Origin: Massospora cicadina
Lineage: Eukaryota > Entomophthoromycota > Entomophthoromycetes > Entomophthorales > Entomophthoraceae
Assembly (NCBI GenBank): GCA_022478985.1
Contig: JAKSZP010000018.1
Span: 186,001-250,000 of the forward strand
DNA: 64,000 bases
Direction: 5' to 3'
The position numbers and the translations under genes were made by a program. The stretch's first letter is position 1, and each line of letters begins with the position of its first letter. Shown in pieces: positions 48,640 through 60,100 of the stretch. Under the pieces are notes generated by a model. It was not told the DNA's origin, searched no databases, and was given only the letters and a program-made list of their open reading frames with translations.

Positions 48640-49320
48640 GGAAACCTTTACTCTAGGGATGTGAATATCACTGGACTCAAGGCCTCCCCATCCTGGGCTA
48701 GGAAACTGAGTTTTTTACAACACAATTTACCCATGGATATCCTGGCCATCCAGGAGTCCCACTGTCCATGAGGTTCTGAGGAAGCTTGGAAAACAATGCT
48801 CCTCCCTTCCCTATCCTTTTGGTTGAAGCACTGTGGGGCGCTAATTTGGAAAAATAATTTTTTCAAATTCACATCCTCAGAAACATTGCTAAATGGCTGA
48901 GTGCTCGTCGTCACCTTCTCGTGGGCTGACGTTGCACATGCAATCATCAACATCTATGCCCCAAATGGTGCACACGAGCATCGGGAATTTTTCTTGTCAG
49001 TCAAATCCCTCCCACTACCCCCTGATTCTTTCCTAGTTGGCGACATGAACTGTTGGCTAACCTCACCAATGAACCAGTGGCCTCCCTCACCCCATGCCCC
49101 ACAGGGTCACATAGAACTACGCGTTCTAAAAGCCACCCTTGGGTTAATGGATGCACTGCTGCAACATGCCCCACTGCTCAAAAACATGATGCATCCCCAT
49201 GTCCACAACGGCCAATTAAGGTCCACAACCCGCATTGACCTTATTCTAATACCAGCAAAATTCCAACCCCACATCTCCCACTTCAAAACAATGAAAATGA
49301 ATTTCTCCAACCACTGACTG
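48640..49320 (+). pseudogene. LINE ORF2 endonuclease domain
   Basis: EEP (apurinic/apyrimidinic-like) endonuclease: NITGLKASPSWARKLSFLQ, MDILAIQESHCP (catalytic Glu kept), INIYAPNGAHEHREFF, SFLVGDMNCW (GDxN equivalent), RIDLILIPAKF, and FSNH where the usual catalytic SDH has Asn for Asp. Stops occur at about 48770, 48900 and 49317. It would nick target DNA to prime reverse transcription. Confidence 0.85.
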
Positions 49321-52290
49321 GTCTTGATAACCTACCACTTACCCATCACATTTGCAAAGGCCCCACATTGGTGCAAAATCTGCCCTTCCCCCGAGCTCGC
49401 GTCACCAGGATTTTCCACGTGTGTGGAAGAGGCAACTTTGGCAAAATTTTTTGTTGCACCATTTTGCACGGACCCTATTTCCACATGGGCAACTTTTAAA
49501 GAGGACACCATCCGCCACTATCGCCATCTCTCTTCCAAACACTCACGAGCCACATCAGTGGTTATCTCACGCGCTCTGGTGGAATTGGCCCACTTGGAGT
49601 CTAATATTCCAGCCACAGGATACAGCCATGCATGGGGCCGGAAGTGGGCGGAGGCAGCCGCCCACCTCAACGCACTCAAAAGGCAACACAAACATCGGGT
49701 TTGTGTCCAATACAGGGCCACACGCATCACTAAAGGCGACAAGTGCACCGCATACTTCTTTAAAAAAATTTTCGCACCATGCCAGAGTGTGGCCTGCACA
49801 CATGTGCAAAGATTGGATAATTCCATTGCGGACACACCAGCTGAAGTGGCAATCGAAATGCAAAAATATTACTCTGAGTTATACCGAGTCAAACCAATTC
49901 AGCCAGTTGAAATGGCAGAATTTCTTGACTGAGCTCATATCTGCACCATTTTCCGTTACCCGGAAATAAAGAATTTAATTACTCCAAATGAATTATGGAC
50001 AGCCATTTGCGGTGCGCCAAACTGAAAATGCCCAGGCCCAGATAGCATTCCATATGAGTTATACAAAAAATATTTCAAATATATATCCCCATTGCTGCTA
50101 GCCTCACTTAACCAAAGCCTGTTGGAAATGCGCCTCCTACCAGGAGGACATGAGGCCTTTACTGTCACACTCTTCAAGAAAGGGGATAAGCTTGACTTAG
50201 CCAACTGGCGCCCCATTTCTCTTATAAACACAGACACCAAAATTTTAACAAAAATTATGGCTAACCGTTTAGGGACTGTAGCATCTGCCACCATCTCCCC
50301 AGAACAATTTGGTTTCATCCCCAGAAGGTCAATTTGGGATAACGTGCACTCTGTGGCTAATGTATGTCAGTCCACAGCCTCTGGGGCACTTGTATTCTTG
50401 GACCAACAAAAGGCCTATGATAGAGTAAACTGGGAATACCTAAGGGCCTGCCTCCATCAAATCCGCCTACCCCCCCGCTTCATAAACTGGGTAATGCTGC
50501 TCACGGAATCTGCAACAATGACAGTGCATGGCCCAGGCTTCCTAACGGAAAGTAGTCCGCCCTCAAAGGGGCTTGCGACAAGGGGACCCCCTCAGCCCAC
50601 TCTTATACAACTTCAGCCTTGACCCACTACTGCGAAATGTGAATGCCCAACTCACTGGGGTCCATTTGCCAGGCCAAACCCCAGTCAAGATGATGGCATT
50701 TGCAGATGATTGCGTGGTGGGGGTGTCTAATAACAAAGATGCACGCGCGCTTGAAGCCCTCATCCAGGAATATTCCTGGGTAAGCAAAGTGGCACTGAAC
50801 GCCTACAAAACTGAATTCATCCTCCTTGGTCGGTTTCAGAACTGCTGGGCCCCAGCAAGTAGCTCCCAACCCAGCCCATCTGCTCGCCCACGTCCACGCC
50901 TTACTAACTCAAAACACACCGCTCCACTGGTGCTCCCCTTTGTGCCACGACCTACCATAGGACCGGTACGCCATCTGGGCGTGTGGTTGGAGGCAGGTGG
51001 ATACGCGTCAGCAGTAATGGAGTGCCATATACTGGACAACGTGACGAAGCGAATCGCCTCTCTCAGAGCCCACCCTACTACCCTCACTGGCAGGGTTGTT
51101 CTTGCCAACTCTATGCTCCTATCCAAAGTCTGGTTCGGAGCCCACGCCATCCCCTTCTCCCCAAGCTTCTTCAAATCCTGTCTGCTTTGCTGCAAGGATG
51201 ATTTTGGTCAGGCCGCCCTCCACCAGTACGGCTAGAGGTCATGTTTGGCCCTCATCATCAAGGTGGCATGGGCCTGCTTGACTTCAAAGCCCATGCTGCC
51301 AAGATCCTGGGCACCTGGATCGCGGCCATCACCGCTCTTACACTCCCATCCCAACACTGGTCCCGCGCGGCCCACTCCAACTTCTTTCAAGCCTTGGGCC
51401 TCAACAATCCATCAAACCCCCACTCCCTGATGAAATACCTCGCATCACACACATCAGCCACAGGTCCTCATGGGACTAAAACCCACTACAAACGAATCCT
51501 ACTCTCTATGCGAAGCACAGAGTGGAGAATTTGTATTAGCGGACATACAACCTGAAGAGGCCGCCCCTCTCCTCAGTTCACACAAGAGGTATAGGGGCTA
51601 CCCATCCATGATGGCGTGATCCCCATTTGACCCCATGTCTTATCCAGGGTGGATTACCTGGACATGATGGACATCTCTTTATTCCACTGAGACCCAAAAG
51701 ACTATCTGGAAATATGCACACCATCCTCTGTTGTAGCCTCAAGTCCGCTCCCATGTGTGGCGCTGCCTGAGGCGGGTGTATCGTACAGCTGAGCGCTCTA
51801 ACGCTTTACACTCATCCTGTGTCGTGTGTGGCCAGTATGGAATGCTGTTCCACCGCCTGGAGAAGTGCCCCACCTCTAAAGTGATATGGCGCGAAGTTCA
51901 ACGTCTTCTGGGCCAGGATCAAACGCATCCCTTCAGTCTGTCAAGAGATATGTTTGCTTTATCAATGGCCTCCCCCCTTCCACCCTCCCTCCATGCTCTG
52001 GTGGTCGCAATCGCCATGTGGACTATCCACACGATTGTCTTGGATGCCATCGCTGGCTCCATCCCCACCCTCCCTGAAGCTGTCCACAGATTCCGGTCTC
52101 ATTTGGTGGATCACTTTCAAGCGTGGATGTTTGGATACCTCCCACTGCATCGCCGACAGCTGGTCTCCTCCTGGTTCCCAGTCTGGTTCATCAAATCAGA
52201 CCCCATCCTCCACACGTGTTCAATTGAGGCTACGGCCCCTTCACACGTTCCCTCCCCCTCCCCATAAGTGGCGTTCCCGCTGGCAACAAG
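49321..52290 (+). pseudogene. LINE ORF2 reverse transcriptase and C-terminal zinc motif
   Basis: Linker 49324-49932 (AWGRKWAEAAAHLNALKRQH), then RT: PDSIPYELYKKYFKYI, FKKGDKLDLANWRPISLINT, SPEQFGFIPRRSIWDNVHSV, LVFLDQQKAYDRVNWEYLRA (motif A), RQGDPLSPLLYNFSLDPLL (50573-50640, after a frameshift), MMAFADDCVVGVSNN (catalytic FADD). The thumb continues to 51235. C-terminal frame 51755-52267 has CVVCGQYGMLFHRLEKC, a Cx2Cx7Hx4C motif of LINE ORF2 tails. No RNase H seen. RT would copy element RNA at the nicked target. Catalytic residues remain but the frame is broken. Confidence 0.9.
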
Positions 52291-52413
52291 AGATAGCATC
52301 GCTTCTCTGGGGTGCCTCCCCTGGTACTAAGTTTGTCTTTCCTGAGTCATATTTGGAAGTTTCCGTCCCATGGTCGGCCTTCCCCGCAATAAATTTAAAT
52401 TATGTAATATGTC

Positions 52414-52614
52414 CTCAGCACGTCACAAATCAAAGTTTTCTGTCGCAAAAATTTGTTTATATTTTAGATAAGACCATCGTCCAGTCTTTCCTTTCTTCCA
52501 TTAGACCAACCAGAGATTCCTGGGGCATTAATGAACAGGCGCTTCGCTTTTTTTCTTCCAACTTAAACCTATCTAGTGTTCCAAACTTATTGTATGCCTT
52601 GCACTTCTTTCTTT
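52414..52614 (+). other. Open stretch of unknown origin, possible recombinase fragment
   Basis: After the LINE target duplication, one plus frame stays open for 200 bp in AT-rich DNA and reads QSFLSSIRPTRDSWGINEQA then LRFFSSNLNLSSV. The pattern vaguely resembles the N-terminal core-binding part of tyrosine recombinases (Crypton-like), but the active-site domain is absent. It may equally be chance. Confidence 0.2.
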
Positions 52615-53600
52615 GATAAAATAGTGGAGTACAAACTGGTTTAGTGCCATTTCATTTGGATCAGGTATGGATAGAGGCGAGCTAGTATTTAACTAATCTC
52701 TCCTTGATCTGGGAGAAAGCTTTGGCACTGCAGTCAGATCTGGGTTGAGCAGTTGAAAGATGCTAGCACTTTGCCATATAAGCCTGGAAGTATTTTCAAG
52801 TTGATACCTGTGTTCACTATGACCTGGTGTCTAGACAGAATGGTCAAAATGGCGACCACCCTCAGCAAAATGCTTTTTAATTCAAAAAATTGGTGTGGTA
52901 GATACTGAGTGCAGCTGAGCTCTTTTTGAATTGATAGTATATTTTATCTTTAAATCCTAGGCAGACAAACAGTTAAGCTTGTTTCTCAGTCTGTTGGTCT
53001 CCTCTCTGGTAATACATTGTAGGGTTTCTCCAAGGATTGCCAGATTATTCTCTTCAAATTTTGGTTTTGATGCTGTGCATCCTCATGAAAGAGGTTTCAT
53101 GGGGAAAAATATAAGGGTGCTTTAAGACAATTGTTGGAGCTGATAAAAATGAGAAACGAAATTTAGCGGCAGCATGTTGTAGGCCCCTAGTGAGGTAGTC
53201 AATATGGGCCCCGCTGCCCCATATTCTTTTCAATGGTTGTGTCTGGCGATAATCCTAGTTTTTTGACTAATTTTATTTACAAAATCAACAGAGTCCCTGC
53301 TATCTAATTTTTCTTGATATGAACCTTGCCCATGCTAAATTCAACATACATTGTTAAGATCTCATTATGGCCACATAATCCAGCTTCATATATTATAATA
53401 TTGTCTGCTTTACCCACTAAGAGCGAACTAACATAGTGGATGTGGGAGCTATCATAGGATATGGCAACTATTGTTTGTTGTTTTCATTATGGTAGATTAA
53501 TTAATTTATTGGTATTCAATCCCACTAGATTATTGATGTTCTGTTGGGGAGGATTTCCAGCAATTACATACAAGAGATTCAGATATTGAATTAATGATTA
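52615..53600 (-). pseudogene. Gypsy F protease region
   Basis: Minus strand, continuing Gypsy F beyond the LINE. At about 52780-52830 it reads HQVIVNTGINLKILPGLYGK, the linker after protease seen also in C, D and H. At about 53420-53460 it reads DSSHIHYVSSLLVGKA, a decayed form of DSGAPVNIVSSKLV. gag is not visible; it may have been lost where the LTR of Gypsy G was placed. Confidence 0.6.
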
Positions 53601-54419
53601 AAATTACAATCATCTTGTATTAATTAATTTAAAGTTTTTACCAATCAACTAAAAAGGTTCATGCAGTTTCTGGACGTTGACAACATTTTTTTGGTAGCAT
53701 CTTGTGGGTTTTTTTAGACAACGCAACCTGTTGTTGATGGGTAAAAATCACATTACCTAAGTAGATTGCTAGCTTGTTAAGGATAACTCAAAGGGGTTGA
53801 GTGAATACTTTAGGACGTGTAATTATGATACTCAACCCAAGGGGTGTCATGTTCTAGTTGGTGGTGGAATCTAACTAGACAGATAAAGTAATCATCGTTT
53901 TTTGGGTGACTCCTAAGGGATAATTCATTGGTGACGACTGACATTCCTATTGAGGTGACAAAAAAAGGGATGGGGTCAAATTTCCTTATATAATTCCCTT
54001 GTTGTTTAGTTAATAAAGCAGTTTAATGAGAAGTTCACTTGTAATAACATTTAAATAGTTCTATTTATTTTGTATACTCTTGTGATTAGAGTGAAGAAGA
54101 AAAGGTTTCTCTTTTTATTTGTTATTTGCCAAATCTTAAAATTAGAGTTGAAGGGAAAGGTTCACTAGTCCAAATGGATCTTAATTACTTGGGAGGAAGA
54201 GTCAGAAGGGAAGAGTTCACTTGCTTTCCAGAAGTACGCTCAAAGATTAAAAGGAAGAGCGTTAGAAACTTTCTAGCTTAGAGACACACTCATTTTGGTT
54301 GTGAAGAGCTCAACTAGGATGATAATACTTATACTATTGTCAACCCGTTCATTTTTTAACAGCAATCTGTTCAACGCATACATTAATCATGTGCAGTAAA
54401 CATTGAAAAAAGCTTAAAT
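53600..54419 (+). repeat. Probable 5' LTR of Gypsy G (left end not fixed)
   Basis: AT-rich sequence ending just before a primer-binding site at 54421. It contains TCCTTATATAATTCCC (TATA-like, 53981-53996) and AATAAAGCAG downstream (about 54012-54022). Its partner LTR is not in the window, so extent and start are estimates. Confidence 0.45.
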
Positions 54420-54420
54420 T

Positions 54421-54437
54421 TGATGCTCACTACATGG
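54421..54437 (+). other. Primer-binding site of Gypsy G
   Basis: TGATGCTCACTACATGG on the plus strand, matching the minus-strand sites of Gypsy C, D and H at most positions. It fixes the orientation of G and the inner edge of its LTR. The gag ATG follows about 50 bp later. Confidence 0.6.
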
Positions 54438-54486
54438 TGTAGTTGATTTTTCAGGCCAAAGATTGCAGAAGAAATACCAGAACAAT

Positions 54487-56098
54487 GTCATACAAAAGTG
54501 AACTTCATAGAGCTGTTGACATATCCAGAGACCAAAAATACAATACACTGAACTTAGCGTCACAAACTGCTCTAACTAACTTGGATGACTGAGTGATGAA
54601 AGATGAGGAAGAAATAGAACAATTCACAAAGATCAACGACGATCTTTATTAGTAAAACATCCCTGAAACAGAAGGAGACTTAAGATATCAAAGAGTTATA
54701 ATTCCAGAAAACTTTGAGGGAAGCAGATAGAGAACGCATTTTAAAGATTTCAAGAAGATGTAGCGCAGATCCTAATTCACTGACAATAACTCAAAAAGCA
54801 CAAATGTGATTGCGCCCAGATGGAGGCGAATGAGCAAACAATGAGGAGCATGAAAGTTCAGATAGTCAATTATAACCCCTGAAAAATATGCCTAGAGCTT
54901 TTGCTGCAATTTTGGAGATGACCCTTAAAGCTACCCCTATTGATAGTCAGGTTGCTGAACAGGAATCTCCTGCCCATAAGCAACAGAAGAATTTTCAAAT
55001 GCATTGATATTACCTATGTTTCACAGGATAACGCACCAGTATTTTTCCCCTTATTTAAAATGGCGATATTAGATATTGTAACTGAAAAAAGTAGTAACTG
55101 TGATGAACTGCTTAAACGCTTTCTGTCAAAATCTGTAGGTTGCACCATCTCAACTGTGACAATTGGACATATGGCGACGCCTAAGAAGCAATAATGACTT
55201 ATTTTGGTAGTCTTGCGCAGATGGCTAGCCATAAAAAGGAGTTTAAGGGAATCAATTTAAGAAGGACGAAACATTAGCTGCTTTTGCTGACCAAATTTAC
55301 AATGAAGCATAAATCCTAGCTAGTACAAAAGTTCAATCAGATTATGATGCACATATAACAATGAAAATAGCATATTGGCTCTATAGAGATTTATACCACA
55401 CTATGGTTTCAGTACTTGAAAACCAAAGTCTTCAAGATGGTGGAGTATCTCAAGATGCTAGGAGCAATATTCTAAGCAACACACCAAACTTTCAAAGCCA
55501 TTTCCACCAGAAATCAGAATATGGTGAAATTTGCAGAGCCTATTAAGGAACAACAGAATAATTTATAATGGGTAATAAGCCTGAAGGACCAAAAAGAGCG
55601 GATAAAACCGCTGCCACCAATGTGGAAAACCTGGGCATGCAGTCGCTTAATGTTGGTATAAGAAGCCTAAAGAGCAAGTAGCTCTAGTACAGGCTAAAGA
55701 GAAGGAAACTGGCCAGGATTCGAGAAAAGAACCAGCAGTCTAGATACTAAACAATCTAACAATGCAATCAATTCTTTTCCCCCTGACATATTCAAAGATG
55801 ATTTGGATATATCTGATCTATTTTTAGATGAAAATAAACCAGATACGCTTTACTAGGTGGTTAATTTGGAGATAAACACAATTACCTGAGCAAAGACAAA
55901 AAGGATAGACCCCAAAATTGTAAAAGAAGTTGCTCAGCCATATGCCTATCAGTTATCAGAAAAGATCAGAGCTTCTGAAAGCATCAAAGAACTACATAAG
56001 ATGAGACTTGATGATGCACACGTTTTTCTCCCTGTTAGCCTAACTAAGAAATTCTTCTATATTTGTCTGCAATTTTACTTTATAATCTAGATTTGTCA
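54487..56098 (+). pseudogene. Gypsy G gag and gag-protease linker
   Basis: ATG at 54487 opens MSYKSELHRAVDISRDQKYN, with stops within 110 bp. A capsid-type segment lies at about 55230-55400. A zinc knuckle at 55612-55653 reads CHQCGKPGHAVA, a stop, then the final Cys, so all four ligands survive around one nonsense codon. The linker up to 56098 includes AQPYAYQLSEKIRASESI. Then a solo LTR interrupts the start of protease. Confidence 0.75.
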
Positions 56099-56103
56099 AA
56101 TAC

Positions 56104-56937
56104 TTTGATTCACTCAGTAAACACTTTATTACAACAATCTGAGTGAACATAGGTGGATATTATAGTCAATTATATAAGTGTATGGGTGATAATTGACATT
56201 GGAGTACTGTTGAGACTTCAAGAGAGGTCTGAAGGCTGGTCCCATGAAGCTAACCAAAATGGACGATAAACAGAGTTGATAATTAGTCCCACTGGCTACA
56301 GCAGAGTGGGGAGAGCCAGAAAGCATTAGGTATTTCTGGTAGATAAACTAAGTGGGGACTTAACCTAACCAGGTTCAAAGATCACAAAAGAAAACAAACT
56401 TCTACTCAGGAGCCAAAAACTGTAGAGCGTAAAAGTTTTTTATTGAGTAAATCATATGCACCTTAGATAGTGCTAGTAAAATAAGGATAAAATAAGGGAT
56501 ATAAGGAATGATCAGCGCAAGCCCTGTTTGAACTGTGAATAGATTAGAAAATATTATTTTAAATCTTTTAGAGGATAAAGATAATTAGGTAACAGATAAG
56601 GTACTCATAAGATAAGGTGAAGTTGTAGATAAGATGAAATAACATTGAAATAAGGGAATCATTCCTTCCAGGATAGTATAATAGTTGATACAGAGTTTAT
56701 CAGCCTGAATTATCGATTAGTGGAGCAATTTGATTATAGTTTTAACTCAAGTTTGTCCAATATTAATTGAATTTAGATGATTTATAAACGAAATTAAATT
56801 TTGGTTATGGGCTCTAGGCCCAACAAAGCATTAATTGTAGATTAATTATGGTAAATATAAGTTGAGATTGGCTGAGATAAATAATAATTTGGAAGCCCAA
56901 AGTTGCGGCTTTATTTAAATTATTGAGGATCATAACA
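56104..56937. repeat. Solo LTR in the Gypsy G protease
   Basis: An 834-bp segment ending ATCATAACA, flanked by AATAC (56099-56103) and AGTAC (56938-56942), 4/5 match. Removing it joins GATTTGTCAAATAC to CCAATAATATT, restoring the frame region that aligns with the protease start of Gypsy D (DSEAPINIV). No coding content. Read on the minus strand it starts TGTTATGATCC, like the LTR starts of C, D and H. No second copy seen. Confidence 0.55.
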
Positions 56938-56942
56938 AGTAC

Positions 56943-57630
56943 CCAATAATATTTTTTGACCATGTTGGTGAAGCAAGTGAAGATTTTTTCAGTTTTAGAG
57001 CACTGAAAGGAATATGGAGCAGTTTGATTGGATACTACAACATCCCATGGATCATACAGTGCACTGTCACATCAGTTTGGATTGCAGGTGGTATCAGCTC
57101 CCGCCATATTGTAGGTAAATCAAAATTATGACATCCTTATTAGAACAGAATTCCTGAGAAAATATGTTGTCAAATTTGATATCAGGGTAAATACCACAAC
57201 AATTTTGGGGCAACCCCTACCTTTTGTATATCAGCAGAAAGAAGAAACTTCTCTGACAAAGAATGATATTGTAAAAATAATTTCAAAATAATGGCATAAT
57301 TCTTATACCATACATGCTGGTTTGGAATATCAGGGAAATCTTGAATCATATTTTTGAAAATGTGGGATAACATTGAGGATTAAAATTACAAAAATCACTT
57401 TGCAAGGAATGCAAATAATAGTTAACACAGGTTAAACGTTAAAATCCTAGGAACAACCATATGGAGAAGTCATCTCCTCATGGAACAGATCAAGATTGGA
57501 GCTTTGGTTAGCTCTGGGGATTATAATGCCCAGCCACAGTGAACTCTGAGTACTAATGGCCAGTCTCAATGAAAAAACTGATGAAGGTGAAGAAACCTCA
57601 AGTTATTGCATTTGCGCAATTAATTCAAAT
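56943..57630 (+). pseudogene. Gypsy G protease remainder
   Basis: Continues FLTMLVKQVKIFSVLEH, a stop-containing DTTTSHGSYSALSHQFGLQ and VVSAPAIL, NQNYDILIRTEFLRKYVVKF (57020-57180). The same order and spacing appear in Gypsy D 27450-27716. Cut at 57631 by Gypsy H; the rest of pol is outside the window. Confidence 0.8.
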
Positions 57631-58325
57631 TGTTGTATTTTAGGTAGGTAAATTGCTAGCCGGTGCCTTTTTAATTAACTCTCAACAATTTAATTAAGGG
57701 GATTTCTGCACCTCTTTGTAAAAGTAGTAAAATACTAAAAACAACTAAAAGGTTGGTTTTCTATAGGTTTTACTGGTAGCAGAGATGGGGAAAAAGAGAA
57801 TTCTCTCAATATTTCATTAATTAATATTTAATATTTAAAGCATTGAGGCTCAAAATTTGGATTGCTTAGTAAATTCCAAATTAGGAAATATGATCTGTTG
57901 CCCTAACATACCTCTCAAAGTCGCGTCATTTGGGCATAATGGCCAATTGAGGGTTGGGAGCAGAAAGGACTAGTCCATGAGGTAATGTTTTTATCTATTT
58001 GACTCAATCAATGGGCTGGAAAATTTTTATACTTGGTTGTAACCCTCTGACCCTATAAAAGGGGCCAGTTTCCATGGAACAACCTGTACTAAAGAATAGG
58101 CTGGGAAGGATCCTCCAATGACTCCTTGAATTTAGCTGACAATTCAGTGAGATCTGACCGCCTGAACTCAACATGTTTGCCCAATTATTGTTAGAATTGT
58201 TACCCCAATCTAAGGGGTTTCACTGAGAATTGGCCAGGGTCTTTTAGCCAATTTAATCCTTATTTTCATCCTTTTTTTAAAATGATACACTCTTATTAAA
58301 TAATCGGACTTGTAATTGTCCAACA
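57631..58325 (-). repeat. 3' LTR of Gypsy H
   Basis: 695-bp LTR; on the minus strand it starts TGTTGGACAATTACAAG and ends CCTACCTAAAATACAACA. It aligns to 63461-64000 over the available part. The plus strand carries CCCTATAAAAGGGG (58050-58063), a TATA-box-like motif antisense to the element; the other copy has TCTATATAAAGAGG. Confidence 0.9.
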
Positions 58326-59590
58326 TTACCCCCTTCAAGAGTGTGAGGGGGAGAATAAGTGCGCAATAACTGGCCATGGACTTGGTTGATTGTAACTCCA
58401 ATAGTAAGGGACTTAATGGAGTAATAATCTTCTCACTTATAAGTGATTGAAAAAGGGCGTTACCAAATAGACCCAAGCTTCTCACTTCTGGGAGTGATAC
58501 AGATGTGATAATACAATACCAAGTCCAACACTTGAAAGGAAGGAAGGGGCTTCTTATGCTCATTTGCAGCTACCCCTTCTTTTGTTACCATTTTAGCTAA
58601 GCTAGTCATGGCATCAGACTGCAGCTGGCTAATGCGTTTTAACCATATTTTCAGGGCTTTATCAGGATCATCTGTCCTACCAGAGAAGAAGTCTTTTGCT
58701 AGCAGGGCTGGTATTCCTGATTCCCAACAGTATAATACACAGAAGTTAGACATTTTAAGGATTTGATGGTAGCTAATACAGTAAGCCATGAGGGCACTAG
58801 ATAATACTTGATCCTAATGTAGGGGATCTGAGCTGGCCTTCTTTTGTAATATATAAGCCAATGTTCCATTTGCTCTTACCACAGTACCATTTGCAGAGTT
58901 ATTTTAGGGGGCTGAGAGAAGTTTCTTCATCCCCATAGAAGTAGCCAACAGCTTTACCACCCGAAAGGTGAAATTCATCCCATTGTCACACAGTAGGACC
59001 TGGGGAAAATCATGCCAGGTGAAAATATGTTGATGGAGGAATGTGGCAGTAGTTTTTTGCGGTCTGTGAATGAAGGGCAACCGCTTCAACCCATTTAGTG
59101 AAGTGATCAATGCCTACCAGGATATAGAGATTCGCGCTGGTAGTCTGAGGTAGTGGACCTACCACATCTAAGCTTATAGTATGAAACGGCTGTTGAGGCG
59201 AGGTGGTTTGGTATTAAAGCTTGGGTTTGTAGCTTGATTGCTTCTTACATATTAGGCAGGGATCCAACACTTCAATGATGGACTCCATAATTCCCTCCCA
59301 ATAATATTGATCTTCACCCACTCATAGGTCTATGCGCTCCACTGTGCCTTACCATAGAATGGACCTCCATGATCACGGGAACTCGCTCTGAAGGTTAGAG
59401 AAAAGGCAACTAATTTACCCCTATCTTCTTATACAACTTCCCGCTTTCTATCTTGGTGTTGTGGGAATGTCAGGATAACATTTTCCGGACAGGTTCATCC
59501 TCATATTCCCAGGTGTCAGGGGCCATAAGGAGCTCATGCAGCCCCTCTGCTTTAATTTTAACCAGGTGAAGGATAGGCAGCTGAGTTGTG
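58326..59590 (-). pseudogene. Gypsy H integrase
   Basis: Core at 58904-59110: RPQKTTATFLHQHIFTWHDF, CDNGMNFTFRVVKLLATSMG. C-terminal block 58460-58789: DDPDKALKIWLKRISQLQSD, YYHICITPRSEKLGSIW. The N-terminal zinc domain at about 59250-59400 is decayed. Ends next to the purine tract and LTR. Broken frames. Confidence 0.85.
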
Positions 59591-60100
59591 TCATCAACGT
59601 TCATATGACAGGTCTAGCTCGGTGCTCAATCTTTATATTTTAGTGTTGGAGCTTTATAGCCCAGCGAGCCAACCGCCCAGAGAGATCCTTCGTATTTTGT
59701 AAACACTTCAGGGAGGCTTGCACAGTGACTACAGTGAAGATTGATCTATATAAAAAAGGCGGTAATATTTTACAGTCATCAGGACTGCAAGATACTCTTT
59801 TTTGGTGACACTGTAATTACGTTCAGCCTTGAGTAACGTTTTGCTGAAAATAGGAGATAGGGTGATCCACGCCATTATAATCCAATTGCGCCAAAATTGC
59901 CCAACAGCATAGTCAGAGGCATCAATAAAAGTAAAGGTTTATTGTAAACAGTATGGCGCAGGATCGAGCGCTTTTGTGAAAAATGCTTTAGCATCTCAAA
60001 GGCGACCTTAAATTCATCTCCCCTATGTAAAGGGATGTTCTTCGCCAATAGTTGTACAAGAGGCTCACTCAGCTGGGCAAACTTGGGGATAAATTGGTGT
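59591..60100 (-). pseudogene. Gypsy H RNase H
   Basis: Weak RNase H remains: the minus strand at about 59640-59720 contains a segment equivalent to LAGRLARWAIKLQ, with upstream pieces (VTKKEYLAVLM-like, about 59785-59810). Placement rests mainly on position between RT and integrase. Confidence 0.6.

Larger units (their letters stand above)
47117..52401 (+). mobile_element. LINE (non-LTR retrotransposon), nearly full length
   Basis: 5.29 kb, flanked by ATTTAATATGTC (47105-47116) and ATGTAATATGTC (52402-52413), a 12-bp target duplication with one mismatch. It begins AAAACTTTTCTTTCTTGTTG, similar to the start of the half-LINEs, and ends TCCGTCCCATGGTCGG then CCTTCCCCGCAATAAATTT, similar to their tail and that of the SINE. 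It encodes ORF1 with a CCHC knuckle and ORF2 with apurinic-type endonuclease, RT and a C-terminal cysteine motif. Several stops and frameshifts make this copy inactive. By layout it belongs with L1/Tad-like LINEs. Confidence 0.85.

Noticed and set aside
51245..52616. Additional proline/serine-rich proteins over the LINE 3' half
   Set aside because: These are other frames of ORF2; the ORF2 frames with RT motifs and the CxxC..H..C tail explain the region.
47179..52619. TTTGATAA as the target duplication of the LINE
   Set aside because: A longer 12-bp duplication (47105-47116 / 52402-52413) directly abuts the 3' tail and leaves a 5' end that matches the half-LINEs.
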